A stretch of DNA of 6,147 bases from the NCBI GenBank assembly GCA_029879595.1, contig JAOUPZ010000193.1:1-6147 (forward strand), read 5' to 3'. This document shows positions 1-4,209 of this stretch, piece after piece. Numbering within the stretch: position 1 is the first letter of the stretch; every line of letters begins with the position of its first letter. The notes under the pieces are model-generated. The model ran no database searches, was not told the origin of the DNA, and saw only the letters and a program-made list of their open reading frames with translations. The position numbers and the translations under genes are program-made. Origin of the DNA: Deltaproteobacteria bacterium. GTDB taxonomy: Bacteria; SAR324; JACQKK01.

Positions 1-77
1 GGGGAGGAGGGGGCAGAACGGATAACAATGAGGCCGGAGGCAATGGAGGTTCCGGCAAAATCATTCTGATTTACTGA
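1..77 (+). CDS. C-terminal end of a glycine-rich, tail-fibre-like phage protein (5' truncated)
   Basis: Reading from base 3, this frame is open to a TGA at 75-77 and gives 24 residues. It begins with a run of glycines, continues with GGNGGSG, and ends in a short hydrophobic strand, KIILIY. A glycine-rich segment closing with GGSG plus a beta strand ending in a tyrosine is a common C-terminus of phage tail-fibre and glycine-rich surface proteins; that is family knowledge recalled from memory, not a search. The position directly before com-mom matches the Mu order, in which fibre genes precede com-mom at the right end. Frame 1 is also open (to 67-69) but has no recognisable pattern, and frame 2 stops at 23-25. 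The rest of the gene is outside the window, so the identification is tentative. Confidence 0.45.
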   Translation, partial: GGGGRTDNNEAGGNGGSGKIILIY

Positions 78-98
78 ATAGAAAGGGACACGAGATTC

Positions 99-116
99 CG
101 GGGGCTGCAACCCCCG
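99..116 (+). promoter_or_regulatory. GC-rich hairpin in the leader before com
   Basis: A perfect 6-bp stem (CGGGGG, 99-104, with CCCCCG, 111-116) closes a 6-base loop, CTGCAA. It lies between the stop of the upstream fibre-like frame (77) and the com start (173). No T-run follows on either strand, so it is not a canonical intrinsic terminator. Two weaker inverted repeats follow (CCGG at 123-126 with CCGG at 134-137, and CGGT at 141-144 with ACCG at 151-154). I see no convincing promoter in 78-172. The role is unknown; it could separate com-mom expression from late tail transcription. Confidence 0.35.
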
Positions 117-172
117 AAAAGACCGGCTAGAACCCGGCCACGGTATGGAAACCGCCTCGCATCCCCGTCAAC

Positions 173-379
173 GTGCAAGACTACAAATGCGGCTCATGCC
201 GCGCTTTATTGTTTAAAGCAACTCCGGCGACTATACAAGGCCTGCTGGAAATCAAGTGCCGCCGTTGTGGCACTATAAATCATTTGAGGCCAACCGAGCC
301 CACACCAGAACGCCCACGAGCGTCCAAAATAAAGGACGCCCGTGGAACAAATTGTACCAGTCCCATACCAAGGGAATGA
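173..379 (+). CDS. com: Com family zinc-finger translational regulator of mom
   Basis: This 68-residue protein matches the Com family of phage Mu (about 62 residues). Two CxxC pairs (C6/C9 and C29/C32) form a single zinc-binding site, and the segment CRALLFKA right after the first pair is typical of Com. In Mu, Com is an RNA-binding protein that melts a stem-loop on the com-mom mRNA and so permits translation of mom. The GTG at 173 is chosen because the first Cys then falls at residue 6, as in Mu Com; an in-frame stop at 128-130 leaves little alternative. No good Shine-Dalgarno sequence precedes it, so com translation may be weak. The last 38 bases overlap mom in another frame, and the Com tail after residue 40 is low in complexity and charged. 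The overlap means the mom control hairpin lies inside com coding sequence. The family call is strong. Confidence 0.87.
   Translation: MQDYKCGSCRALLFKATPATIQGLLEIKCRRCGTINHLRPTEPTPERPRASKIKDARGTNCTSPIPRE
314..345 (+). promoter_or_regulatory. Stem-loop occluding the mom Shine-Dalgarno sequence and GTG start (Com target region)
   Basis: The left arm (314-325) and right arm (334-345) pair over 12 positions with a single A-C mismatch (319/340), closing an 8-base A-rich loop (326-333). The mom start codon, GTG at 342-344, is inside the right arm. Its Shine-Dalgarno-like AAGGA (332-336, 5 bases upstream) spans the loop and the top of the right arm. When folded, ribosome access to mom should be blocked. 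This is the same layout as known for Mu mom, where Com binding near the hairpin exposes the start site. The pairing is seen directly; regulation by the Com encoded just upstream is inferred from Mu. Confidence 0.8.
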
Positions 380-1106
380 TGCCCGTGGTTTGATCTTTGA
401 AAATCGAGACGAAGAAAAGAAGCCCTGCGGGTATGGTAATGATGCCTTCAATACCCAGGTAATTCCCCGCAGGGCGGCGGTAGATATGATAAAGACAAAC
501 CATTACTCAAAGACCATCGTGAATAATTCCACACTTCATCTGGGGGTGTTCATCGAGGGCCGGTGGGTTGGCACCTTGCAGTTCGGCTACCTGAAGAATC
601 CCCGGACAATGGGGCGGATAGTGGCCGGAACAGAAGTGGATGAGTACCTGGAGCTAAACCGTATGTGGCTTGATGACGCAGCGCCGCGCAACTCGGAAAG
701 CCGAGCTATCTCCCACGCCATCCGGTTGATCAAGGTGATCCGCCCCCGGGTGAAATGGATTCAGTCCTTTGCGGATGAGAGGTGCGGGCGGTGGGGTGTG
801 GTTTACCAGGCCGCGAATTTCTTATACTGCGGAAGCCATGTTTCCAGGTTCTATGAATTGGATGGTGCTTTCTACCATGAACAACAGATGACCGTGAAAG
901 ACCCCAAGTATCTAAACCCGGGGACAAGGGCCAGGCACCTTCAAGACAATAGAGAACGCGCTATCAAAAGAAGTTGCCGCCAGTTCCGCTACCTTTATTT
1001 CATTGATAAGGGGGTGCTTCCGAATTTGGGGTTTAAGGTGCAACCCTACCCCAAGCCACCGGATTACAATAGGGAGGAAGCGCTGGAAAGGATAAGTGCC
1101 AAATGA
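342..1106 (+). CDS. mom: Mom-like DNA adenine modification protein
   Basis: This 254-residue protein is close to Mu Mom in length (about 230-240). Mom converts adenine in phage DNA to N6-(1-acetamido)adenine, also called N6-carbamoylmethyladenine, which makes packaged DNA resistant to many host restriction enzymes. The fold is related to GNAT acetyltransferases, though the chemistry is unusual. Visible family features are HYS (54-56), a strand pair GVFIEGRWVGTLQFGY (68-83), ELNRMWL (104-110), SFAD (142-145), YQAANFLYCG (155-164) and QFRYLYFID near the C-terminus. H54/Y55, D145 and Y155 appear, in order and spacing, to match residues reported as important in Mu Mom; this is from memory and was not aligned. 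The GTG start is supported by AAGGA at 332-336 and by its burial in the com-mom stem-loop. Com overlaps the first 38 bases. The gene appears intact, so the modification could still be functional. Confidence 0.88.
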   Translation: MEQIVPVPYQGNDARGLIFENRDEEKKPCGYGNDAFNTQVIPRRAAVDMIKTNHYSKTIVNNSTLHLGVFIEGRWVGTLQFGYLKNPRTMGRIVAGTEVDEYLELNRMWLDDAAPRNSESRAISHAIRLIKVIRPRVKWIQSFADERCGRWGVVYQAANFLYCGSHVSRFYELDGAFYHEQQMTVKDPKYLNPGTRARHLQDNRERAIKRSCRQFRYLYFIDKGVLPNLGFKVQPYPKPPDYNREEALERISAK

Positions 1107-1237
1107 ATCCCGGATCGGTGCCAAATTACGCGCCGGGTTACATATGGGCGGAAGTATTGGCAACAGGGTGGCAACAGGCAGGCAACAACGAAAAAGCCCT
1201 TCCCGGCGGAACCGAAAAGGGCTGTCAAACTATCTGA
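1103..1237 (+). CDS. Possible 44-residue ORF overlapping the mom stop; may be a recombinase-tail remnant
   Basis: An ATG overlaps the mom stop as ATGA (1103-1106), and the frame stays open to TGA at 1235-1237. The predicted peptide is hydrophilic with two tryptophan motifs. Its second half contains LATGWQQAGNNEKALPGG, encoded by the GGCAACA repeats and by the complement of the tRNA terminator hairpin. Tails of the WQQ-x-GN-x-EKxLP type resemble the extreme C-termini of tyrosine integrases that end beside tRNA genes; this is a recollection of pattern, not a database hit. An in-frame stop at 1070-1072 shows there is no integrase body upstream. It may be a coupled short gene, a fossil of a former integrase junction, or chance. 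No separate ribosome site is evident. Confidence 0.2.
   Translation: MNPGSVPNYAPGYIWAEVLATGWQQAGNNEKALPGGTEKGCQTI
1159..1191 (+). repeat. Three GGCAACA direct repeats at 11-base period
   Basis: GGCAACA occurs at 1159-1165, 1170-1176 and 1181-1187, spaced exactly 11 bases apart, with less conserved 4-base spacers. The array lies in the 85 bases between the mom stop and the tRNA terminator, where the prophage right end is expected. Spacing near one helical turn would place each copy on the same DNA face, as in arrays bound by a recombinase, transposase or regulator. No matching copies were seen elsewhere in the window. The repeat is certain; its function is not. Confidence 0.8.
1191..1223 (-). 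terminator. Intrinsic terminator of the tRNA-Met transcript
   Basis: Read on the minus strand, AGCCCTT (from 1223 down) pairs with AAGGGCT (1201-1195) over 7 bp. A further CGG/CCG pair sits inside (1212-1214 with 1204-1206). The stem is followed at once by a T-run (complement of A1191-A1195). It lies 35 bases beyond the 3' end of the tRNA. No T-run follows on the plus strand, so it should not stop mom transcription. Confidence 0.75.
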
Positions 1238-1257
1238 TATATAAAACATAACCCAAG

Positions 1258-1331
1258 TAGCAGGAGGGAGACTTGAACTCCCGACCTCGCGATTATGAAT
1301 CGCGCGCTCTAACCAGCTGAGCTACCCTGCC
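1258..1331 (-). tRNA. tRNA-Met (anticodon CAT), elongator type
   Basis: The reverse complement folds as a full cloverleaf of 74 bases: acceptor GGCAGGG (1331-1325) with TCCTGCT, D-arm GCTC/GAGC with a 9-base loop containing GG, anticodon stem CGCGA/TCGCG around loop TTCATAA, 5-base variable loop, T-arm GGGAG/CTCCC around TTCAAGT, and discriminator A at 1258. The anticodon is CAT. A tRNA-Ile2 with lysidine at C34 also carries CAT, but the body resembles elongator tRNA-Met. The first acceptor pair can only form as G-U, unlike the C1-A72 mismatch of initiator tRNA. CCA is not encoded (CTT follows), so the 3' end is added enzymatically. It has its own promoter and terminator. tRNA 3' ends are frequent integration targets, and here the prophage lies on the 3' side. 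Confidence 0.95.
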
Positions 1332-1335
1332 AGAT

Positions 1336-1365
1336 CAGCCCGCCAGGAAAGGATATGGCGGGCTG
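1336..1365 (-). promoter_or_regulatory. Perfect 10-bp hairpin forming the 5' leader of the tRNA-Met precursor
   Basis: CAGCCCGCCA (1336-1345) and TGGCGGGCTG (1356-1365) pair perfectly across a 10-base loop. Four bases separate it from the tRNA 5' end (1331). The predicted start of transcription, about 7 bases after the -10 box at 1374-1379, falls near 1367, so the hairpin would be almost the whole leader. No T-run follows on either strand, so a terminator is unlikely. It may protect the 5' end or position RNase P; this is inference. Confidence 0.55.
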
Positions 1366-1373
1366 AAAAGAAA

Positions 1374-1402
1374 ATTATGTCAAGGGGCCAAAGAGGTGTC
1401 AA
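1374..1402 (-). promoter_or_regulatory. Sigma70-type promoter of tRNA-Met
   Basis: On the minus strand a perfect TTGACA (complement of 1397-1402) is followed by a 17-base spacer and CATAAT (complement of 1374-1379, five of six consensus bases). The predicted start is near 1367, about 36 bases before the mature tRNA. This is the strongest promoter in the window, as expected for a stable RNA gene. Confidence 0.8.
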
Positions 1403-1404
1403 TC

Positions 1405-1536
1405 ATGGATGTGATCAGGCAGAGCCAAAATGCCATGAAAGGAATGCCGGTTCAAGTCCGGTGTGCCGGGAAAGGCCCAAAAGCGGGCTTCCGGGTTCAG
1501 CAAGCCGATGAAAATGTGTGGATCAAAAATTTATAG
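1405..1536 (+). CDS. Possible small protein of 43 residues, unknown function
   Basis: ATG at 1405 opens a frame to TAG at 1534-1536, with a fair ribosome site (AGAGGTG, 1393-1399) 5 bases upstream. The peptide is basic and lacks a signal peptide or membrane segment. It begins MDVIRQSQ, contains one Cys and one Trp, and ends VWIKNL. I recognise no family. Against it, the coding stretch contains two strong GC-rich inverted repeats (1446-1462 and 1466-1494), which would be unusual in a short gene and could mean the segment acts as RNA instead. No clear plus-strand promoter precedes it, and its ribosome site overlaps the -35 box of the divergent tRNA promoter. Coding status is uncertain. Confidence 0.33.
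   Translation: MDVIRQSQNAMKGMPVQVRCAGKGPKAGFRVQQADENVWIKNL
1446..1494 (+). other. Two adjacent GC-rich hairpins, the first shaped like a tRNA T-arm
   Basis: GCCGG (1446-1450) and CCGGT (1458-1462) close the 7-base loop TTCAAGT, the same size and sequence as the T-loop of the nearby tRNA-Met. The second element pairs CCGG (1466-1469) with CCGG (1491-1494), and AGGCCC (1473-1478) with GGGCTT (1485-1490), around loop AAAAGC, with a 3-base bulge. No acceptor, D or anticodon arm accompanies the T-arm, so it is not a tRNA gene. It may be an unknown structured RNA, a tRNA-derived fragment, or incidental pairing inside the small ORF. Confidence 0.35.
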
Positions 1537-1547
1537 TGTTGATTCGT

Positions 1548-1576
1548 TTGATTTTCCCGTGAAGTGTTGATATATA
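1548..1576 (+). promoter_or_regulatory. Candidate promoter of the IHF/HU-family gene
   Basis: TTGATT (1548-1553) and TATATA (1571-1576) are separated by exactly 17 bases, each matching four of six consensus positions. Transcription would start near 1583, giving a leader of about 138 bases before the gene at 1721. It is the only well-spaced pair I see in this stretch. Confidence 0.45.
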
Positions 1577-1593
1577 GGAATTCTGCTGAAAAG

Positions 1594-1665
1594 AAGCCCA
1601 GGAAAAGCTAGGCGGCCGGGACCCGTAAGGGAGCACAAGGCCGTATATTCTGATTCGTGGGGCTT
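1594..1665 (+). promoter_or_regulatory. Potentially structured 5' leader of the IHF/HU-family gene
   Basis: Three nested pairings are visible: an outer stem AAGCCC (1594-1599) with GGGCTT (1660-1665), an inner stem CGGCC (1613-1617) with GGCCG (1639-1643), and an apical CCC-GTAA-GGG hairpin (1622-1631) with a GNRA-type tetraloop. The element begins about 11 bases after the predicted transcription start and ends about 55 bases before the coding sequence. It matches no riboswitch consensus I know, and no terminator T-run follows. It could be an autoregulatory leader, an unknown RNA motif, or chance. Confidence 0.3.
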
Positions 1666-1720
1666 AAATAAAAGGAAACCAGAAAAAGGGACAAGGGACC
1701 TGCTGCCGGAGCGAAAGAGC

Positions 1721-1996
1721 GTGAACAAGTCACAACTGATAGATAAGCTAGCCGTTGTAACCAACCAGACCAACAAGGTAGCCGAAGGGTCCGTGAATAT
1801 TTTCTTCGGAAACATCAAACAGGCCCTGTCCAGTGGCGACAAGGTTGAGATCAGGGGATTCGGAAGTTTCTTCCTGAAGAAGTACGAGTCCTACATGGGC
1901 CGAAACCCCAAAACCGGAGCCAAGGTTCTTGTTCCCAAGAAGAACCTGCCCTTTTTTCGGGCCGGGAAAGACCTGCGCGAGAAAGTAAACGAATAA
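1721..1996 (+). CDS. Integration host factor beta-like / HU family DNA-binding protein
   Basis: This is a 91-residue nucleoid protein of the HU/IHF family, which binds the minor groove as a dimer and bends DNA sharply, acting in chromosome architecture, recombination, replication and sigma54-type transcription. It shows the N-terminal helical dimerisation part (1-40), then KVEIRGFGSF (41-50), and the beta-arm tip GRNPKTG (60-66) with the intercalating Pro63. It ends with the PFFRAGKDLREKV helix (77-89). The VEIRGFGSF sequence is closer to IHF-beta than to HU or IHF-alpha, and the length is normal. The GTG start is supported by GGAG at 1708-1711, 9 bases upstream. It appears to be a single-gene unit with its own promoter. 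Because prophages and tyrosine recombinases often use IHF, proximity to the prophage is suggestive but probably coincidental. Paralogues are common, so no symbol is assigned. Confidence 0.93.
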   Translation: MNKSQLIDKLAVVTNQTNKVAEGSVNIFFGNIKQALSSGDKVEIRGFGSFFLKKYESYMGRNPKTGAKVLVPKKNLPFFRAGKDLREKVNE

Positions 1997-2141
1997 CGGC
2001 TTCCGTCGGTAGATGCTGTCTGGCTGGGCAAGGGGGATGTCCGCCCGGTACCGGCAGGTCAATCGGTTTTCAAGTCCACTTCAAAACAAAATTCTGCTAA
2101 ACGCCCGGCGGCATCGTCAGTCCTGACCTGGGCTAATCATG

Positions 2142-3170
2142 CTAAAGCGCCAGTCTGGCCATGGTCTCCAGGGTGAGTTCATCCTTCAGGGGGACATTCA
2201 GCACCAGGTTGGGTATTTTCCTCCAGGGCTCCAGCCGTTCCGCTATGCGTTCCGGGGGGCCACAAAGCGCAACCTCATCAACCAGTTCATCGGGCACAGC
2301 CATCATGGCTTCGGCCTTTTTACCCTGCAGAAACAGGCTTTGTATTTTATCAGCGGCCTCTTCATAGCCATACCTGCGCACAAGATTGTTGTAAAAGTTC
2401 CTGCCGGGGACGCCCATGCCCCCGATATACAGCGCCAGAAGCGGTTTCACCGCGTTCCGGCAGGCCTGAACATCCTCCCCGACTTCCACCATCCCCAGTG
2501 GGGCGATAACAAAATCAGCGGATTTGTCGGCTGAGGAAGACCTTGCGAATCCGGCGGCAAGTTCTTTTTCGAACAACTCGAAGCGGTAAGGGGAAAGGAT
2601 GAAGGGAAACCAGCCATCGGCTATTTCCGCGCAGAGCTGGATGTTTTTGGGCCCAATGGCGGCCAGGTATATGGGCAGGTCGGCCCGGCCGTGAATGATG
2701 CTTTTCAGGGGTTTCCCCATGCCTGATGCCTCCGGGCCCTGGCAGGGGATGTTGTAATATTCCCCCTGGTAGGCCAGGGGCTCCTCCCTGGCGAAGATAC
2801 GGCGCAGTATATCCACATACTCTCTTGTCCGGCGCAGCGGCTTGCCGTACGGCAGACCATGCCAGCCTTCCACGACCTGCGGTCCGGAGGCCCCCAGCCC
2901 AAGGATCATCCTTCCGCCGGAAAGCTGGTCCAGGGTCATGGCGGTCATGGCCGTGTTGGCCGGTGTTCTTCCTGGTATCTGCATGATCGCGGTGCCCAGC
3001 CTGATGCGTGTGGTGTGGGCGCCTGCCCAGGCCAGCGGGGTGACGGCGTCGGAGCCATAGGCCTCTGAAGTCCAGACCGCCCAGTATCCCAGGTCTTCCG
3101 CTTTGCGTATCAGGTTTAGATCGAGCTCTATCCGAGGCCCCGAGTATCCGATTGTAAGTCCCAGCTTCAT
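2142..3170 (-). CDS. LLM class (F420- or flavin-dependent) oxidoreductase
   Basis: This 342-residue protein belongs to the luciferase-like monooxygenase superfamily, (beta/alpha)8-barrel enzymes that use FMN or coenzyme F420. The opening MKLGLTIGYSG, then SEAYGSDAVTPLAWAGA (35-51), TRIRLGT (54-60), GRTPANTAMTAMTLDQLSGG (67-86) and LGLGASGPQVVEGWHG (90-105) are typical of the Rv3520c-like LLM group annotated as F420-dependent; DLPIYLAAIGPKNIQLCAEIADGW (164-187) is the usual mid-barrel block. It has full family length and no signal peptide. The substrate cannot be read from the sequence. The ATG at 3170 starts at the expected family N-terminus, with a weak GGGAA 5 bases upstream. It converges with the IHF-like gene on its left and diverges from the TPR gene on its right, so it is probably monocistronic. 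Cofactor assignment to F420 is inferred by group and would require F420 biosynthesis in the host. Confidence 0.9.
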   Translation of the reverse strand: MKLGLTIGYSGPRIELDLNLIRKAEDLGYWAVWTSEAYGSDAVTPLAWAGAHTTRIRLGTAIMQIPGRTPANTAMTAMTLDQLSGGRMILGLGASGPQVVEGWHGLPYGKPLRRTREYVDILRRIFAREEPLAYQGEYYNIPCQGPEASGMGKPLKSIIHGRADLPIYLAAIGPKNIQLCAEIADGWFPFILSPYRFELFEKELAAGFARSSSADKSADFVIAPLGMVEVGEDVQACRNAVKPLLALYIGGMGVPGRNFYNNLVRRYGYEEAADKIQSLFLQGKKAEAMMAVPDELVDEVALCGPPERIAERLEPWRKIPNLVLNVPLKDELTLETMARLAL

Positions 3171-3249
3171 GTTGATTCCCGGAAGGTTTGTGTGCCCGAC
3201 TATGGTCCTTTGGGCGGTCCCGGCTTGCTATTTCCGGGTGGCTTAAACG

Positions 3250-3277
3250 ATAATACCGAAAACAAGGTCCTGGCCAA
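3250..3277 (-). promoter_or_regulatory. Candidate promoter of the LLM oxidoreductase gene
   Basis: On the minus strand TTGGCC (complement of 3272-3277) precedes TATTAT (complement of 3250-3255, five of six consensus bases) with a 16-base spacer. Transcription would start near 3243, about 73 bases before the ATG. The 224-base divergent region also holds a CATAAT on the plus strand (3289-3294), which may serve the TPR gene but lacks a good -35 box. Confidence 0.38.
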
Positions 3278-3394
3278 CCAAAGAATAGCATAATCAGATC
3301 CGCAGCGGGGAGCACCCCAGATAAACATCCGGGATGGTGAGCCAGGCATCGGCAGGAAGCGCAGCTTATCACGAACGGACAGCCGGCAACCGCC

Positions 3395-4192
3395 ATGAGC
3401 ATATCCAAAGAAACCGTACATTCAGCACAGCATTGGTTCGATCAGGGCATTGAACGCATATCCGGGGGGCGGTTCAACCTGGGCCTGGGTCTGCTTGACA
3501 GGGCCATTGCCGTTTTTTCGGAAACCAACGATGTCAAACGTCTCACCCTGGCCCGCCACCACAAGATGTACGCATATCTTCTGGACAAACGGCCCGAGGA
3601 GGCAGAGAGCCTGTTTGTGGAGGTGATGGACGGTTATTCCTTCATGGATGATTCCTACGGTCAGGCGCTCTCCCTGACTCATCTGGGAGAGTGCCAGGCT
3701 GTTCAGGATCATCTGGCCGGGGCGGTCAGGCATCTCAACCTGGCCCGGATAATCGCCGAGACCCACAGCCTGTTTCCAGTACTGACATATGTATTTCAGC
3801 GGCTGGGCCTTCTGTTCAAGGACCGTGACAACCATGTGCAGGCCCTGCGGATGTTTGAACTGGCCGAGATGCTTTCCGGGACCCAGGGGCGGCAGAACCT
3901 GTTTTGCCGCTATCGGCATCAGCGCGCGGAGATTCTGGTGGAACTGGGTGAATCAGGGCGGGCGTTTGCGCTTCTTGAGGACGTCCAGACCCGGCTGATA
4001 AACAGCAAGTCCTATCAGGAGGCGATAAACCCCTTGTCCCTGCTGCGTGCGATATATGAGGAAATGGGGATGCAGGAGGACCTGGAACGGATAATGACCC
4101 TGATGCACCTGTGCGGCCAGCATATCCTCCAGGAGGAAGGGGGCCGCAATCTGCAGTTTTCGGACTCCCCCCCCATCGGGGGGCATTCCTGA
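3395..4192 (+). CDS. TPR-like helical repeat protein
   Basis: This 265-residue protein is made of repeated amphipathic helix pairs with the spacing and small/large residue pattern of tetratricopeptide repeats: about 11-42, 52-80, 88-122, 128-160, 168-200 and 205-237. Repeated elements include LG-x-x-L and A-x-x-x-F/L-x-x-A positions, such as GQALSLTHLGECQAV and HVQALRMFELAEML. TPR proteins are protein-interaction scaffolds. No catalytic motif, signal peptide or membrane segment is visible, so a cytoplasmic location is likely. The C-terminal 20 residues are low in complexity and encoded partly by a C8 run (4167-4174). ATG 3395 is the first plausible start, but has no clear Shine-Dalgarno sequence, so the start is less certain. 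It runs convergent to the kinase gene, with a 17-base gap; a functional link to the kinase or CheW is possible but unproven. No specific family was recognised. Confidence 0.82.
   Translation: MSISKETVHSAQHWFDQGIERISGGRFNLGLGLLDRAIAVFSETNDVKRLTLARHHKMYAYLLDKRPEEAESLFVEVMDGYSFMDDSYGQALSLTHLGECQAVQDHLAGAVRHLNLARIIAETHSLFPVLTYVFQRLGLLFKDRDNHVQALRMFELAEMLSGTQGRQNLFCRYRHQRAEILVELGESGRAFALLEDVQTRLINSKSYQEAINPLSLLRAIYEEMGMQEDLERIMTLMHLCGQHILQEEGGRNLQFSDSPPIGGHS
4167..4183 (+). repeat. C8 / G6 homopolymer hairpin at the end of the TPR gene
   Basis: Eight consecutive C (4167-4174), the triplet ATC and six consecutive G (4178-4183) form a potential 6-bp G-C stem just before the stop codon. Homopolymer runs of this length are prone to slippage. 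Length change here would alter only the last few residues and could run the frame into the opposing kinase gene. A terminator role is doubtful without a T-run. Confidence 0.6.
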
Positions 4193-4195
4193 ACC

Positions 4196-4209
4196 GCACC
4201 TTCCGGTGC
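4196..4209. terminator. Small symmetric hairpin between convergent TPR and kinase genes
   Basis: GCACC (4196-4200) and GGTGC (4205-4209) pair perfectly around TTCC and fill nearly the whole 17-base gap between the stop codons (TGA ending at 4192; TCA complement starting at 4210). Being symmetric it could act in both directions, perhaps with the C8/G6 stem just upstream. No T-run is present, so termination is only suggested by position. Confidence 0.3.

Noticed and set aside
99..116. Intrinsic terminator before com
   Set aside because: The stem is good but neither strand has a T-run after it.
1..1258. CRISPR array or other immunity locus associated with mom
   Set aside because: The only repeats are three 7-base copies at 11-base period, far too short for CRISPR, and no defence genes other than phage-type mom are present.
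1446..1470. A second tRNA gene, suggested by the T-arm-like hairpin
   Set aside because: No D-arm, anticodon arm or matching 5' acceptor strand can be found upstream at the right distance.
1430..1500. Cobalamin riboswitch, suggested by an AGGAA..CCGGTTCAAGTCCGG-like string
   Set aside because: The downstream conserved core (CCCGC-x-ACTG type) is missing and the next gene is an IHF-like protein, not a cobalamin gene.
1997..2141. Terminator between the IHF-like gene and the LLM gene
   Set aside because: Only a loopless CCGGTACCGG palindrome and weak repeats are seen, with no stem plus T-run for either gene.
2515..3408. Long open frame of 297 codons on the minus strand
   Set aside because: It overlaps the LLM gene in another frame, is rich in Arg, Pro, Gly and His as expected for shadow frames of GC-rich genes, and has no recognisable motif.
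3422..3919. Open frame of 165 codons on the minus strand inside the TPR gene
   Set aside because: The plus-strand frame shows clear helical repeat periodicity; the minus frame shows no family pattern.
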